The translations under genes were made by a program, and so were the position numbers. Positions 13,001 through 22,181 of a DNA stretch of 64,000 nt are shown piece by piece. The DNA comes from Sanderia malayensis (taxonomy: Eukaryota > Cnidaria > Scyphozoa > Semaeostomeae > Pelagiidae), in contig RQOL01000660.1 of assembly GCA_013076295.1 (NCBI GenBank), positions 6,407,796 through 6,471,795 of the forward strand, written 5' to 3'. The notes beneath the pieces were generated by a model. That model worked only from the letters and a program-made list of their open reading frames with translations. It searched no databases and was not told the DNA's origin. Numbering within the stretch: position 1 is the stretch's first letter; each line of letters opens with the position of its first letter.

Positions 13001-14110
13001 ATTCTTACAATCTGAAATAAGATTATCAAAGCTTACGAAACGTGTAAAAGGGGGCGGGGGACGATTTGATTTCATATTTGCTTTTTTAAAATCATAAGCT
13101 TTCCCATGATACACCTTCTAACTCTATTAACAAAATAACACCTCTCTGCAGCGAAAGCATTGACCCCTTATGGAATCATGAAAGTTTCACTGTAAATGGT
13201 ATATCTAGATTCTATTCTATAGCTACATTGTTTAGGATTAGATTGTTATGATGATTTTAGCACCAATGGCCTTGGTTAATTGATTGAAAATAAAGCTTGC
13301 TTACCGTGAGATTCCATTCCATAACCGAAACTTCGGAAATCTTTTCAGTCTCGTATTGTGCGCTTAGTTTCGCAAGAAACTCATCGTCAGATAGCTCTTT
13401 CTCCACCTGTAGATTATCCATAACTCTAACTAGCTGTATACTACTCGTATTCAACATATGAAATGATGATTTTCTAGTCTTTATTATTTTGTTGCGCTTC
13501 TATACGCTTGAAGTTTTTTTCATTGTGGCGTCATAATTGCTCTTAATACTGTGACGTCACAGTCACTTTGCTTATTTCAGATTTTTATGCAAATGCTTAT
13601 TATTTTCAAACTATTCTTATCTATGATCTCGTTGTTTTTTATTACAGTCATTGATTTTTATTTTTCGTTGCTATTAATTGTTTATTAATATCACCACCCT
13701 CTAATATTGTTAAATTTTCTTTTATTATAGAAATGTAGACGATTCAAACTGTGATTTTACATTTCGTTTTATTATCAAAATTCATGGTTTATCACCTGGT
13801 TCGATTAATCCATCGCTGATAATAGTTCTGGTTAGTTTTTATTTATTTCATTTAGATTTCTTTATTTCACTCCTATATTCAATGCAATTTTTATTTGAAC
13901 AATCTCACTCCCTCCCCCTTTTAGGTTTGCCTTGGACTCTTGATTATCGTCCTGCTTGTCGCCTTCTTCACGCGAAAACGTTACGGCCACGTGTTTGCCA
14001 CGATAGAGTGGAAGAAGTTATTGAAGCTGCGCAGGGACAACCGAAGTGATTCTGCAGAGAACGACGATCTGAATCCAGAGCTAAATGCGGAGGAGCGATT
14101 TTCAATGAAA
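1071..14110 (+). CDS. CATSPERG: CatSper auxiliary subunit gamma, C-terminal exons
   Basis: Six exons with GT-AG borders and matching phases: 1071-1212, 1654-1810, 10565-10639, 11346-11438, 13731-13830, 13925-14110. The product is the membrane-proximal extracellular region and transmembrane helix of a CatSper accessory subunit, part of the Ca2+ channel of the sperm flagellum. Landmarks in family order are GCPG with downstream cysteines, PCFHFE, YNPIFRLFD, a glycosylation sequon followed by TLTVVGGG, EEEQENYNY, SYLIWAPV, WLCSNKSPC, FSNRNVDDSNCDF, FIIKIHGLSPG, then a TM helix (LLIIVLLVAFF) and a basic tail. This agrees better with gamma (VVGGG, SLIW, WLC...PC, SNRGVD, HIHGL) than with beta, delta or epsilon. 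The N-terminal part would lie left of the window. The last tail exon was not found after 14110. The 8.75-kb intron after 1810 and the 2.3-kb intron after 11438 carry antisense genes. Confidence 0.8.
1811..2439. other. CATSPERG intron, no gene seen
   Basis: First part of the large intron after the donor gtcagt at 1811. I see no supported coding exon, only low-complexity t-rich stretches. Confidence 0.4.
2440..2700 (+). mobile_element. Degenerate mobile-element ORF fragment (SHEEADTR type)
   Basis: The + frame reads NTRGLAPCNHEQADTRMQVHA, then RTV and, after a frame change, DTDVVVLSL. This corresponds to the repetitive domain with core 'L.CSHEEADTR...H......IRTVDTDVVVL', which I recall as multicopy and transposon-associated in coral, hydra and similar genomes. 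At least one frameshift lies between RTV and DTDVVV, so it is a dead fragment within the CATSPERG intron. Confidence 0.5.
2701..3355. other. Intronic sequence and 3' region of the antisense gene
   Basis: No coding exon seen. Contains tttatt words (aataaa on the minus strand, near 3020-3035 and 3165-3175) that could serve as polyadenylation signals for the antisense gene ending at 3356. Confidence 0.35.
3356..8506 (-). CDS. Coiled-coil protein with tandemly duplicated acidic exon
   Basis: Eight coding exons on the minus strand: 8506-6172, five repeat exons 6062-5901, 5793-5632, 5522-5361, 5251-5090, 4980-4819, then 4710-4352 and 4264-3356. All junctions are GT-AG and in phase, giving 1470 residues. 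Start at MEFG (8506); an acceptor at 8522-8523 just upstream suggests a 5'UTR intron, so the longer start at 8536 is less likely. Exon 1 (778 codons) is mostly heptad-rich coiled coil (roughly residues 160-470 and 550-740) with few prolines. The next five 54-residue segments are near-identical acidic repeats beginning TNTDEVDKDEDE. The tail is extremely Lys/Glu-rich (KKKNKKAEKKKKKEDAKKK type). No catalytic motif, signal peptide or TM segment. I do not recognise the family; a cytoskeletal or ciliary structural role is possible but unproven. It lies entirely inside a CATSPERG intron, antisense. Confidence 0.72.
4711..6171 (-). repeat. 271-bp tandem exon+intron duplication array
   Basis: Five full units at periods of 271, 271, 271, 269 and 271 bp. 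Each contains a 162-bp exon (54 codons) with an ATAG acceptor and a GTAATGG donor plus a roughly 108-bp intron. The exon begins with two bases of a split codon and ends with one (phase 1-1), so any number of copies keeps the frame. The array boundaries fall exactly at the donor of exon 1 (6172) and the acceptor of exon 7 (4710), and exon 7 begins with the same 5' half as the repeat exon. Confidence 0.88.
8522..9403. other. Intronic/upstream sequence, no gene seen
   Basis: AT-rich sequence upstream of the antisense coiled-coil gene; would contain its promoter and 5'UTR exon. I see no supported coding exon. Short homopolymer and taa/tta tracts only. Confidence 0.35.
9404..10124 (-). pseudogene. 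WD-repeat-like gene fragment, frameshifted
   Basis: Two exon-like pieces on the minus strand. The first (10124-9876) has a good acceptor (ttttcag) and donor (gaag/gtgtg) and encodes EYITGFDTRTGKEVTQI and later RFDNQLCLACFDRNTG, but the two halves are in different frames around 9950-9985. The second (9715 to about 9430) encodes ALELWDLSGLKKNRIQLLG and DLRFSHMTTDERCVVTG. GFDTRTGK, CFDRNTG and LELWDLSG resemble WD40 blade ends, as in NACHT-WD or similar proteins. The 3' border has no donor and runs into a partial duplication (a ttagaatccattgaccattg word occurs twice, near 9418 and 9456). Likely a dead, truncated copy in the CATSPERG intron. Confidence 0.5.
10125..10564. other. CATSPERG intron end, no gene seen
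   Basis: No coding exon. Ends in the acceptor atttcag (10558-10564) of the SYLIW exon. Confidence 0.4.
10840..11240. repeat. Degenerate minisatellite, unit about 25 bp
   Basis: Repeated variants of 'gataacccagtgtggttacc' and 'cttgcaaagtgacc' over roughly 400 bp. Copies are strongly diverged. Lies in the CATSPERG intron between 10639 and 11346. Confidence 0.6.
11944..13421 (-). CDS. Coiled-coil protein nested in CATSPERG intron
   Basis: Two coding exons: 13421-13305 and 13011-11944, joined in phase 0 (donor ACG/gtaagc, acceptor tttcag/ATTGTAAG), giving 394 residues. The start chosen is MDNLQVEKELSDDEF; an in-frame ATG 12 codons upstream (13457) is possible. The N-terminal 100 residues are mixed and include a CLCG cysteine pair. 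From about residue 105 to the end the protein is an almost unbroken charged coiled coil (KSKIARLEEDNKKLQEKMAR, QEERLEKAEEYSRKLEEEEN). No enzyme motif, signal or TM helix. Family not recognised. It sits antisense between CATSPERG exons 11438 and 13731, like the larger coiled-coil gene in the previous large intron. Confidence 0.72.
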
Positions 14111-14864
14111 GTAAGTTATTGGATTTATCGCTGTTTTGTTTATTAATCTTGGGTCAGTATGCTATATAGAAAGCAGTTGACGATCAATTCATCTCTAATT
14201 TATCAAATGTATTAAATCAGAGCATCCGTTTGTTTATAAGGCGAGCTGAGGCGTCTTAAAACATTTCCCCAGCATCTTTTGAAAAAGCATTGAAAACCTC
14301 GATGCAAACATGGGTGATGCTCGCGTGATCCTATTTTCAATAAGCACTTGCAAAGTCTAATGAGAAAATTTCGACGAATGACCATCGCTCAGAAGGAGGT
14401 TGTCAACCTCGGTTTGGAATTCGTTTGTCCCTTGCAATAACAAGAACACAGCAATGTAGGCATTATGAAAAACAGAGCAATGCAGTAAGTTTTCATTTCA
14501 GCCCTAACCCTGTTGGCTGTCTTAATTTTCATATCATCCATTAGCTTTACCTCCGTAGATGCTGCCGCTTTACGTTGGTTATTACAGGATGATTCGTGTG
14601 TATCGGGGGGGGCAGATTTTACAATATTCTCAATATTCTCCCCCATTCTCGTTTGAATACAGGACGAAATCTCAACTCCTACTCGATTTGAATATTGCCG
14701 AAAAGTCCAGCCTCACTATCATGCGTGATAGCGACGTTGCAGTGCCGGTACGAGGCAACGCAGATAATTATAGTGGTGAGAATTCTTCTTTAACACTCAG
14801 TTGAAAGTAGTTGCTACGCAATTAGGGGGAATAGATTGCATCTCTTCGAAGGGAAGAGAGACAT
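14111..14864. other. Downstream of CATSPERG exon; uncertain coding pieces
   Basis: The next CATSPERG exon should lie here or beyond. A + frame from 14559 contains LDLNIAEKSSLTIMRDSDV and has an AG just before its ATG. Another frame (about 14505-14650) reads ALTLLAVLIFISS, which is signal-peptide-like, but it has no ATG. Neither can be joined convincingly to the exon ending at 14110. Confidence 0.25.
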
Positions 14865-14959
14865 TTGTTTGTGATAATGAAAGTTTAATTTGTTTGTGAT
14901 AATGAAAGTTTAATTTGTTTGTGATAATGAATGACTTCTCTCTCTTGCGGAGAGAAGTC
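14865..14959. repeat. Three 25-bp direct repeats plus a hairpin
   Basis: 'gtttgtgataatgaaagttt' occurs three times in tandem (14865-14930), followed by a perfect 10-bp stem, gacttctctc...gagagaagtc, with a 7-nt loop at 14933-14959. Confidence 0.75.
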
Positions 14960-14961
14960 AA

Positions 14962-15312
14962 ATGTTCTTTGTTGTCTGGCATGTTGAAGTTCTACCAACG
15001 CAAAGGTGGATACCATATCACGCAGACTTAGGAGAAACGTTGGAGATAAGCTTTAAAGGTGAAGAATTTCACGATGGTGGTTCGCTGATGGCTGAATTTT
15101 CCAACTTAGTATTGGAAGAAATGAGGAAAAGATGGTTTGAAGGAAATACTTTTCAACTCGTGGCTGCGAAAGACGTCACAATGTCATTCTTATGCCGTCC
15201 GTTTGGAATGATGGGATTGCATACGATTGTATACAATTGTAAGACCAACAACGATTGTCACGTAGCTTGCATCTTCAGTGATCAATGCAGTAAGAGGGGC
15301 ATCAGAGGATGA
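14962..15312 (+). CDS. Unrecognised open frame, 116 codons
   Basis: Open frame with coding-like composition and six cysteines, including SFLCRPFGMMGLHTIVYNC. It may be an exon rather than a whole gene; an AAAG/GTGGAT junction and an internal GTGAAG make splice sites ambiguous. I note a weak likeness to the N-terminal region of CATSPERE/CATSPERD (a 'TLEISFKGEEF' strand followed by a cysteine-containing 'VTMSFLCRPFGMMGLHTI' segment), which would be interesting beside CATSPERG. This is not firm enough to name it. Confidence 0.28.
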   Translation: MFFVVWHVEVLPTQRWIPYHADLGETLEISFKGEEFHDGGSLMAEFSNLVLEEMRKRWFEGNTFQLVAAKDVTMSFLCRPFGMMGLHTIVYNCKTNNDCHVACIFSDQCSKRGIRG

Positions 15313-15583
15313 GGTGAGATTTATGTAATGTTTGTATATAATTGTTTATATACATATGTGATGAAAGAGCTTTCCAAGTATGATGTACGTCTGATATAGG
15401 CCACTGAAAACATTTACTTTTGCACGAACATTGGAAAAATGAACAAATATTAAACAATCATCCAAGATGCGAATCATATTGGCAAATTGTAAACAACTGA
15501 CATTGACCAGTGGCAGACAAAGACATAATGGCCAATAACACCAGCTTTATCCAAGAAATGTCGTAGCTACAATGAGCTCCTAG

Positions 15584-15820
15584 CTACGATCGCCAAGTGA
15601 AAGGATTACACACATTAGACTTTTACAAATTCATTTAGCATTATCCGTAGAGACTTACAAAGTTGTTCTTTGGTACAAAAATCATTTTGGGCCAGTAGAT
15701 TTTTTGGCTTTGGTGCAAGATCCCAAGCCACAAAACTACGCTGAAAGACAGGCTTTTAACTGGCTCACCAATTTTGTAGAAGTTAACAAATCTATATCAT
15801 CAGATGATGATGAATTGTGA
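15584..15820 (+). CDS. Unrecognised open frame without ATG, 78 codons
   Basis: Opens after a TAG at 15581 and ends in TGA at 15818-15820. The middle (YKVVLWYKNHFGPVDFLAL, ERQAFNWLTNFVEVNKS) has protein-like composition and an acidic SDDDE tail. It could be a terminal exon or a transposon remnant. No family recognised. Confidence 0.22.
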   Translation, partial: LRSPSERITHIRLLQIHLALSVETYKVVLWYKNHFGPVDFLALVQDPKPQNYAERQAFNWLTNFVEVNKSISSDDDEL

Positions 15821-16575
15821 GTGACAGCACTTCTGGCATTTACGACTGGTTGGTTAATTGCGAGTGACAGCACTTTTTTACACTTTCTTCTGGGAAATTA
15901 CATACAGCAACATTTATGTGCTAAAGAAGAAATGAAAGGAAGCAAAACCCACATTTTGTTTTACAAGAGAGAATAGAATCCCAACAAAAGAAATTGTGGA
16001 AGTGTACCTTTTGTCATGGCATAATATCTTTTGGCCAAATACTACCAACCTGTAACATAAATGTGTATTTACAGATCACAAACAGAGGCCTTCGTCAAGA
16101 TTGGTAATGGCTCACTAAAAGCAAAAAACAACAAACAGGGTGGGAAGGTCACTCGAGATTGCCCCATCCAATTTCACCGTGACCATCGTGAAATTTAATA
16201 TTTGCTGAAACATAGTTATTCTAATAATTTTGATATATTTGAGTAATTAAGATATTTTTATTATGAAGTTTCTTATTTGACTTTATGTTCAGTTTTGTTT
16301 ATTTCTTCGTTCGTAGTTGTTGGTGCAGTATTTCTCTGGATGATTGCCCCACCTGAAGTGGGGCCCTATTAGCCCACCGCCCGCATACGAGGCTGCCATG
16401 GCATGGGCCTTCAAATCTCAACTCCTTACATTCTTGAAATTCTTCGTCGTTGTCCAAGGATGAGCTGGTTTTTATTTCTGGTTTAAACTGGTTTCGCACA
16501 AACTGTTTTTTCATTGGTTTTACGGAAGGGGCGAGGTCAAAAAATCATGATGTGATCACAGAGACTTGAAGATAC
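15821..16575. other. No gene seen
   Basis: AT-rich sequence. The minus-strand frame at 16299-16514 has no supporting features. Confidence 0.35.
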
Positions 16576-16797
16576 GTGATGCACATTGCACGTGCAGTAT
16601 TTGTTGGCAAAGATAAAGTACAAAGGAAGGTTAGGGAGGCACTGTTTGCTGATAATATTGGTCAGATGGTTATTTCTATATGGGGAGATTTAAGCAACCA
16701 TGTGCAAGAATATGTGTCATGTGAAGTAACAAATGTTGTTACGGTTGGTTTCAATGGCCTAAAGTTGACTGATCGACCTCCACCAGTTTGGGACTAG
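16576..16797 (+). CDS. OB-fold (RPA-like) fragment, possibly element-derived
   Basis: A 73-codon frame with the pattern KVREALFADNIGQMVISIWG, then NHVQEYVSCEVTNV and VGFNGLKL. This resembles the RPA1-like single-stranded-DNA-binding OB fold, in which a strand ending in 'D.TG.I..T.W.' is followed by 'G..Y..TN..V...NG...L'. Such folds occur as multicopy element-associated proteins in invertebrate genomes. It is short, without introns or flanking domains, so a fragment is likely. Confidence 0.35.
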   Translation: MMHIARAVFVGKDKVQRKVREALFADNIGQMVISIWGDLSNHVQEYVSCEVTNVVTVGFNGLKLTDRPPPVWD

Positions 16798-17463
16798 TTT
16801 AGGACTAGTTTGGGACTATAGTTTGGGACTATTTGCGCGGCTATATTATCAAAAAAGGGCCTATTTTGTAAACAATGAAGACTGCGATGACAAAGTGTGT
16901 TGTATACATCTAATTTTTCATTCCAGGTCAAAATAATAAATGTGTAATTTCATATTCTTAAAATATAGATCTCCACGGTGTGTGCTCATAAATTTTTGGC
17001 CGCTCTACTTTATTTCTTTCCTACAAAAATTTAAGTCTGAAAAGGACTCAGCCACGAAAAAAGTGCTTCGCATGTACACCTACTTTTTACCCCCTGGATG
17101 AAATATGAAATCTTTAATGACAGATTAATAAAATATAGCTCTCCACGGTGCGGTCATAAATTTTTGGTAGCTCTATCTTGCGTATTTCCTAAAAAATATT
17201 ATCTTTAACTAAAGAAATTATATCGCGAATAGTACGAGGCACCACTGTGAAAGAATCGCACTTTTCTTTTCATTTCTTACTGTGTTAGCTTCGTTTCCAT
17301 GTTTGGATCTCGTTTTCAAAAACGAATGTGAAAATGGTTTGTTGTGTAACCTGAATTCTGTAACCGTGTGCTGCTACGGAATGGACATCAACAATACGCT
17401 TTGCCTTTTTCTCAAAAATTCTTGGTGGGGCATCTAGTGTCAACTATTGCTAGTTTAGTATAA
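16798..17463. repeat. Diverged direct duplication
   Basis: 'ctccacggtg' followed by 'tcataaatttttgg' and a 'gctcta' word occurs at about 16970-17015 and again at 17132-17175, preceded in both cases by aaaatatag. No gene seen in this stretch. Confidence 0.55.
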
Positions 17464-17784
17464 TACCGTATTTCCTCGATTAAACGCCCCCCTCGAATAA
17501 ACGCCCCCTTATGCTGCAAGCTTTTGTAATAAACGCCCCCCCCTCGATTAAACGCCCCCTCTTTGTGCAAAACCATGGCGACTTTCATTTTCTACGTTGT
17601 TGCTCGATAAAACAAGGCTCAACTAAACCATTTTCTTTTTTCTGGACCAAGTGACAGGGCCTGTGATCTTGTACTTTCTAATAAACGCCCCCCCTCGAAT
17701 AATGGCCCCCCTCGATTAGGCGCCCCGTCAAAAAGTGCCGAGATTAATAAACGCCCCGGGGCGTTTAATCGAGGAAATACGGTA
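17464..17784. mobile_element. MITE with near-perfect terminal inverted repeats
   Basis: The left end taccgtatttcctcgattaa continues into acgcccc, and the right end is its reverse complement (ggggcgtttaatcgaggaaatacggta). The interior carries further 'aataaacgccccc' words in both halves and no coding capacity. The flanks begin and end with TA, consistent with a TA target duplication. Confidence 0.8.
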
Positions 17785-18229
17785 TGAGTGTAAGTTTTAC
17801 CATGGTAAATGAAGCAAACAGTAATGAGGCAATACATTTTATTCCTTTTTTATTTTGATCACCTGACTCACTTTGAGTTTAGTTCCTTAGTTTGATTGGT
17901 GGACGAAACTGCCAAACACGACCTTTGAGTTTTGTTTCCGGTTACCAGTCCCCTTATTGTTATAGTTTTGGTATAAAAAGTTGCGCATGTGTATCAAGTA
18001 ATCTTTAGCAGCGAAGAGAAGATGAGTAAGGTCCATGTTGGAGAAACATCGAATAGTAGGCCTAACAACAAGTCGATGGTGAAAATGGATCTTGTGCTAA
18101 GACCTTTCTGAAGTCTTAAAATATCAGCAGACGAGGAATTTAAAGGAACATAACGATACGTTATGCCTAAAACTGATGTCTATCAAATAGGCATCCAATG
18201 CAGCTTGGGAACGTGATGCAATTGCGGGC

Positions 18230-18770
18230 AATCGTCGACATGCTCAAGCTCAACCGACTCCATGACTATCACTGGACCCAATCAAGTTTTGGCCTACGCA
18301 GGTTTGCCTTCTTGATTTCTTGAAAATAGAAAAATAATTTCGAATTCGGATGATATCAAAGAAGTGTAGCTTTCATAGCACATTTAAATTTATGGCTTAT
18401 TTTCATCTCCACCATTGCATTTTTACAGAGGACAAATTAAAGTGCAGAGTGTGAAAACATGATACCACGACTTGGAATTGTCAATTTGGCCAAACTTACT
18501 CCATAAATAATCACTGGACCCAATCACATTTTGGCCTATGCAGGTTTGTTCTCTTGTTGTCTTGAAGATGTTGAAGAAATGCATCTTTTTATTGTATATT
18601 AAAATTTGTGATGTATTTTCATTTCAATTGTAGTTATTTACAGAGGAACAAGTTTAAAGTGTGAAGACATGACACCAGTGCTTGCAATCGTCAACCTGGC
18701 CTAACTCACTCGATGACAAATCACTGAACCCAATCAAATTTAAGCATACAGAGGATGGCTTTCTTGAACA
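18230..18770. repeat. Tandem repeat, three units of about 210-240 bp
   Basis: The sentence 'atcactggacccaatca' plus 'ttttggcctaygcaggtttg' recurs near 18264, 18507 and 18716, each followed by a ttcttg word and later by 'gaggacaa'/'gaggaacaag' and 'aaagtg...gaagacatga'. Copies are diverged; no ORF. Confidence 0.7.
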
Positions 18771-18789
18771 TTGAATCTAGAAGCTGCAT

Positions 18790-20390
18790 TAAGAGGTACT
18801 GTATTTCCTCAATTAAACTTTTTGGAGGGGTGCCTAATCGAGGGGGGTCATAATAAGCAAGTATCCTTTGTTTTGTTTTCAATCGTCTGATGAGGTGGAT
18901 GGTGCTCCTAGTAAGTTATTCATACATTCTTATTGAATTGTATGTAATTTTGAATTTAAGATTCCTTAATATTTCTTCACATTTCATTTCAAGAACATTT
19001 CAACATGGCAAATCAAGGCCAAGGAAAACAACATTGCCATCACCAAAGTAATTATATTAAATAGATGAATATAATTATTGATAAATTTCCTATCTTTATA
19101 ACTGCTATGAATCATTATTCTTTGTATCCTCTTTGAACCATTCCTCCATCTGGAGTTGCCCTTCTTAACAATTTAATATTTAATTTAGTTTTGTTTAGTG
19201 TTATTAATGTTTATTTATTAACAACTCATACAAGAATTCACGTGTCTTCTTGACTACTCAACCTACAACACTTGACATGGTGAAATCAAGATCACATGGT
19301 CTTGGGGATATGAACATATTACTTTAGGTGACTTGCTATATAACGTCATTGCGAATGGCTCAGTAATATCACAGGATTGTTGTAGTCGAGTCTGTGGCAC
19401 TATAGGAACATTTGCGCAAGAATTTAATAAATTAATGCCATTACAAACTTTTCATAAGTTTGCTAAGGTGGGAGGAAGTGTTAAACGGTCGTGACATTAC
19501 TGCGCAAGATGTTACAGGTAAAACAGCTATGACATTTCATTTCAGTAGTTTATTGGTATAGGTTAACATAATTATAATAAAACAAACATTAAAACTGATA
19601 ATTATGCAATGCAAATTAATTTACGAAGTTCATTGTGTAGGTTCATCTTCTTTTCTTTCTCTTTTTATGTTTCCTTTAATTATCTTTGTGGCCTTAAAAT
19701 GAAAAAGTCAATTAAGTTTTTTAAAATTAAACCATCTAACAGAATTATTGAATAGTTTTTGTTTGCCTATTCTGATATGAAATAGAGAGTTTGATAGAAA
19801 AGGTAAATTAAGAAATATTTTTCGCTTGCCAAGCTCACGTATCATTTACTGAATCAATTTTCATCGATCTACTTTCCATTTCTTGCGACACAGTATCTTG
19901 ACTTTCTTAAGACAACAGTATTGACTAAACTTTTCTCCCGTCTTCTCGATCTTAGGCCAGTCGTTGAGATTCAAACCTTAACCCTCACCACGAATGCTGC
20001 CTTTCAACTCTTCTTCTTGCTGGCCTTCTTCTTGCTATTGGTGGTGGGTTGCTGATAGCAAATACCTAAAAAGATAAATAAAAATATAATTAGCAAATAA
20101 TGAAGATACAAGGGGTAATGCAAGTGAAACAGGAGATAATTTAAAATCTATTTTGATTTTAAACAAATAGAATGCAGTCAACTGATCTTCGAACAAACTT
20201 AGACCACGCAAAATTTGAAATAGAAACTTTTGAAGAATGATATATTAAAACCTAAGCGAAATATAAATAGAACAAATATGAAAAGGACTGTTCTATGACT
20301 TCAGCATCTAATGGCGGCCATCTACATTTGCAAAGTAAAACACTTTTTATGTATAGTCCCATGTTAGAACAGGCCTAGTCAACAGCTTAC
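18790..20390. other. No gene seen; MITE remnant at its left end
   Basis: 18798-18855 holds a decayed 'tgtatttcctcaattaaac...cctaatcgagggg' MITE end. A minus-strand acceptor-like site near 20065 precedes a short Lys-rich frame (TTNSKKKASKKKS, stop near 20010), which is too weak to call. Confidence 0.3.
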
Positions 20391-20602
20391 CTGGTTTTAT
20401 GAAAGTAAAAACAACGACGATGCTTCTTGAGAAACTCAATGAATGTTTCCAAGGTACTCCCATCTTGTTTTTTGCATTCGTGATATAACTGGACTTAAAG
20501 ATTTGCAAGGTGCTGTTCAGCTTATATCTTCTCCCATCCTTTTCTCGCTAGCATTCGCCTGAAGGTCTCTTCTTCGTTGTTCTTCTCAGATTCTTTAAGG
20601 TC
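20391..20602 (-). pseudogene. Exon-like fragment with two in-frame stops
   Basis: The minus strand reads EETFRRMLARKGWEKI, stop, AEQHLANL, stop, VQLYHECKKQDGSTLETF, then IEFLKKHRRCFYFHKT, and ends at a good donor (accag/gtaagc, low end 20391). Apart from the two TAA codons the frame is clean and strongly protein-like, so this appears to be a decayed copy of a real exon. I do not recognise the family. Confidence 0.45.
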
Positions 20603-22181
20603 TTTTCAGTCGAGGATTCTGCAGCCAAATGCAAGCAAAAGATTTAATTCAAGGCGTGCAAAACGTTTTATCTTCAGAAAAGCAGATTGGCTACCAAAAA
20701 CATGGTTCGTTGACCATATATAGCGATTTCATTCAAACAAGAACCGGAAATACCAATCTCTCCGTGCTTCAGATTATCCAATGAGATGGAGCGAAAAACT
20801 TAGATGCTGCTGGACAACAAGGTTTGACTTGTTATTGAAAGCATGCGTACTAACAAAATCCCCACATGCGCTCCATTGAAGTATTTACAAGATGCTTTCG
20901 ATAGCAGACATATTCAAAGTAAGTTATTTTTGAAGGTGTCGAAAACTTTCACATTACAAGTCCTGACTCTTGCGAGTAAAGAATTCTCCTCTGAGGAAAC
21001 CAGGCTTTGGTTTCCTCAGAAGAGAACTCTGTTACTATTTTCATCAACATTCAGAGAAATTTAAAATTAGTGTGAAAAATTTATGAATCCAATTTATAAA
21101 TAAGCCGGTTCCAATAAAATTTCGCCAAAAAACGGCGAAACCCTATTTTCCCCGGGGGAACCTATGCCACGTGCCGAGCAGCCACTAAAGCTCACCTATA
21201 CTGTCCTAGTTTTGCCAATGGAGATGCTAATCACCAGATCTCTCGACCTTTGAGACGAGCAATCTCCTGCCTAAAGAAAAGCCGAAAATTCCTAGTGGCA
21301 TTTGGCACTGACAATGGTCACCAAAGAATGATGACCCATCTTGAAGTATTAACTTCAATCTGCAGACGGTTGCACGTGGGAGACACGTTATCTTTGAATG
21401 CAAAAGACTCGTTCTATCGAGAAGATTTACATAGCTTGGTGGATCAAAAGGTATCTGGAAGCTTCGTGACATATGTCTGGCATTCATATGGGAAATTCCT
21501 TCCAACCAAGTTGCAGTAAATTACATTTATTTATGATTGCAGTATAAGCAACAGTCATAAATTAGCAGGTCTGAACTTCCCTTCATTAAGTAAACTAAGA
21601 AACATATGCAACTAAAATTTAAAGAAAACTTGAGAAACTTTTAACATGAGGCCATGCGCCAAGGTTCTTATAAAACCACGTGTAGGTTTTGCCATGCATT
21701 TAATATTGAACAGCTACAAAGATTAAATAATACTTTTCTTGCTTTACCAACTGAGATACTTAGGGGAACTCAAAATAGTTATTGACAGTCTCGACCAGTA
21801 ACCTCCAACAGAGAGAGAGTCGCAAATCCAAAGTGTATTTGGTACAGACACTGGTCACGCAGAAATGAGGCCATAATGAAGTACCCACGTCTATCTCAAG
21901 TTAACTACACATGAGGACATAAGTCATACGCATGCGTGAGCTACTTGGTTGTATACTTCAGAATCTACTGCATGTTTTCAATAATAAAACAAAAAATATC
22001 TGAATATAACAAAATACACTTAAAATTGACAAAAATAGCTTGAAAATATATGCAAACATCGATGTTATCCTAACTGAAATGATTCAATGTGTCTATATGT
22101 ACAGCGAAATGCAGAGATTTACCAAAATATAATTATTTAATTTAATTTTAAAACCAAGATGCATTTAAAGTTGAAAGGTCC
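20603..22181. other. No firm gene; a diverged duplicated segment
   Basis: A + frame ending at 21519 contains KFLVAFGTDNGHQRMMTHLE and KDSFYREDLHSLVD. A decayed copy of the same segment (FGTDTGHAEM) appears near 21835-21875. The pattern loosely resembles the PTS-EIIA-like fold of SLC4 cytoplasmic domains, but the resemblance is weak and the piece may be repeat-derived. Confidence 0.25.

Noticed and set aside
1071..14110. Naming the CatSper exons as CATSPERB, D or E
   Set aside because: The VVGGG, SLIW, WLC...PC, SNR.VD and HIHGL sequence of motifs fits gamma; the beta and epsilon C-termini as I recall them lack it.
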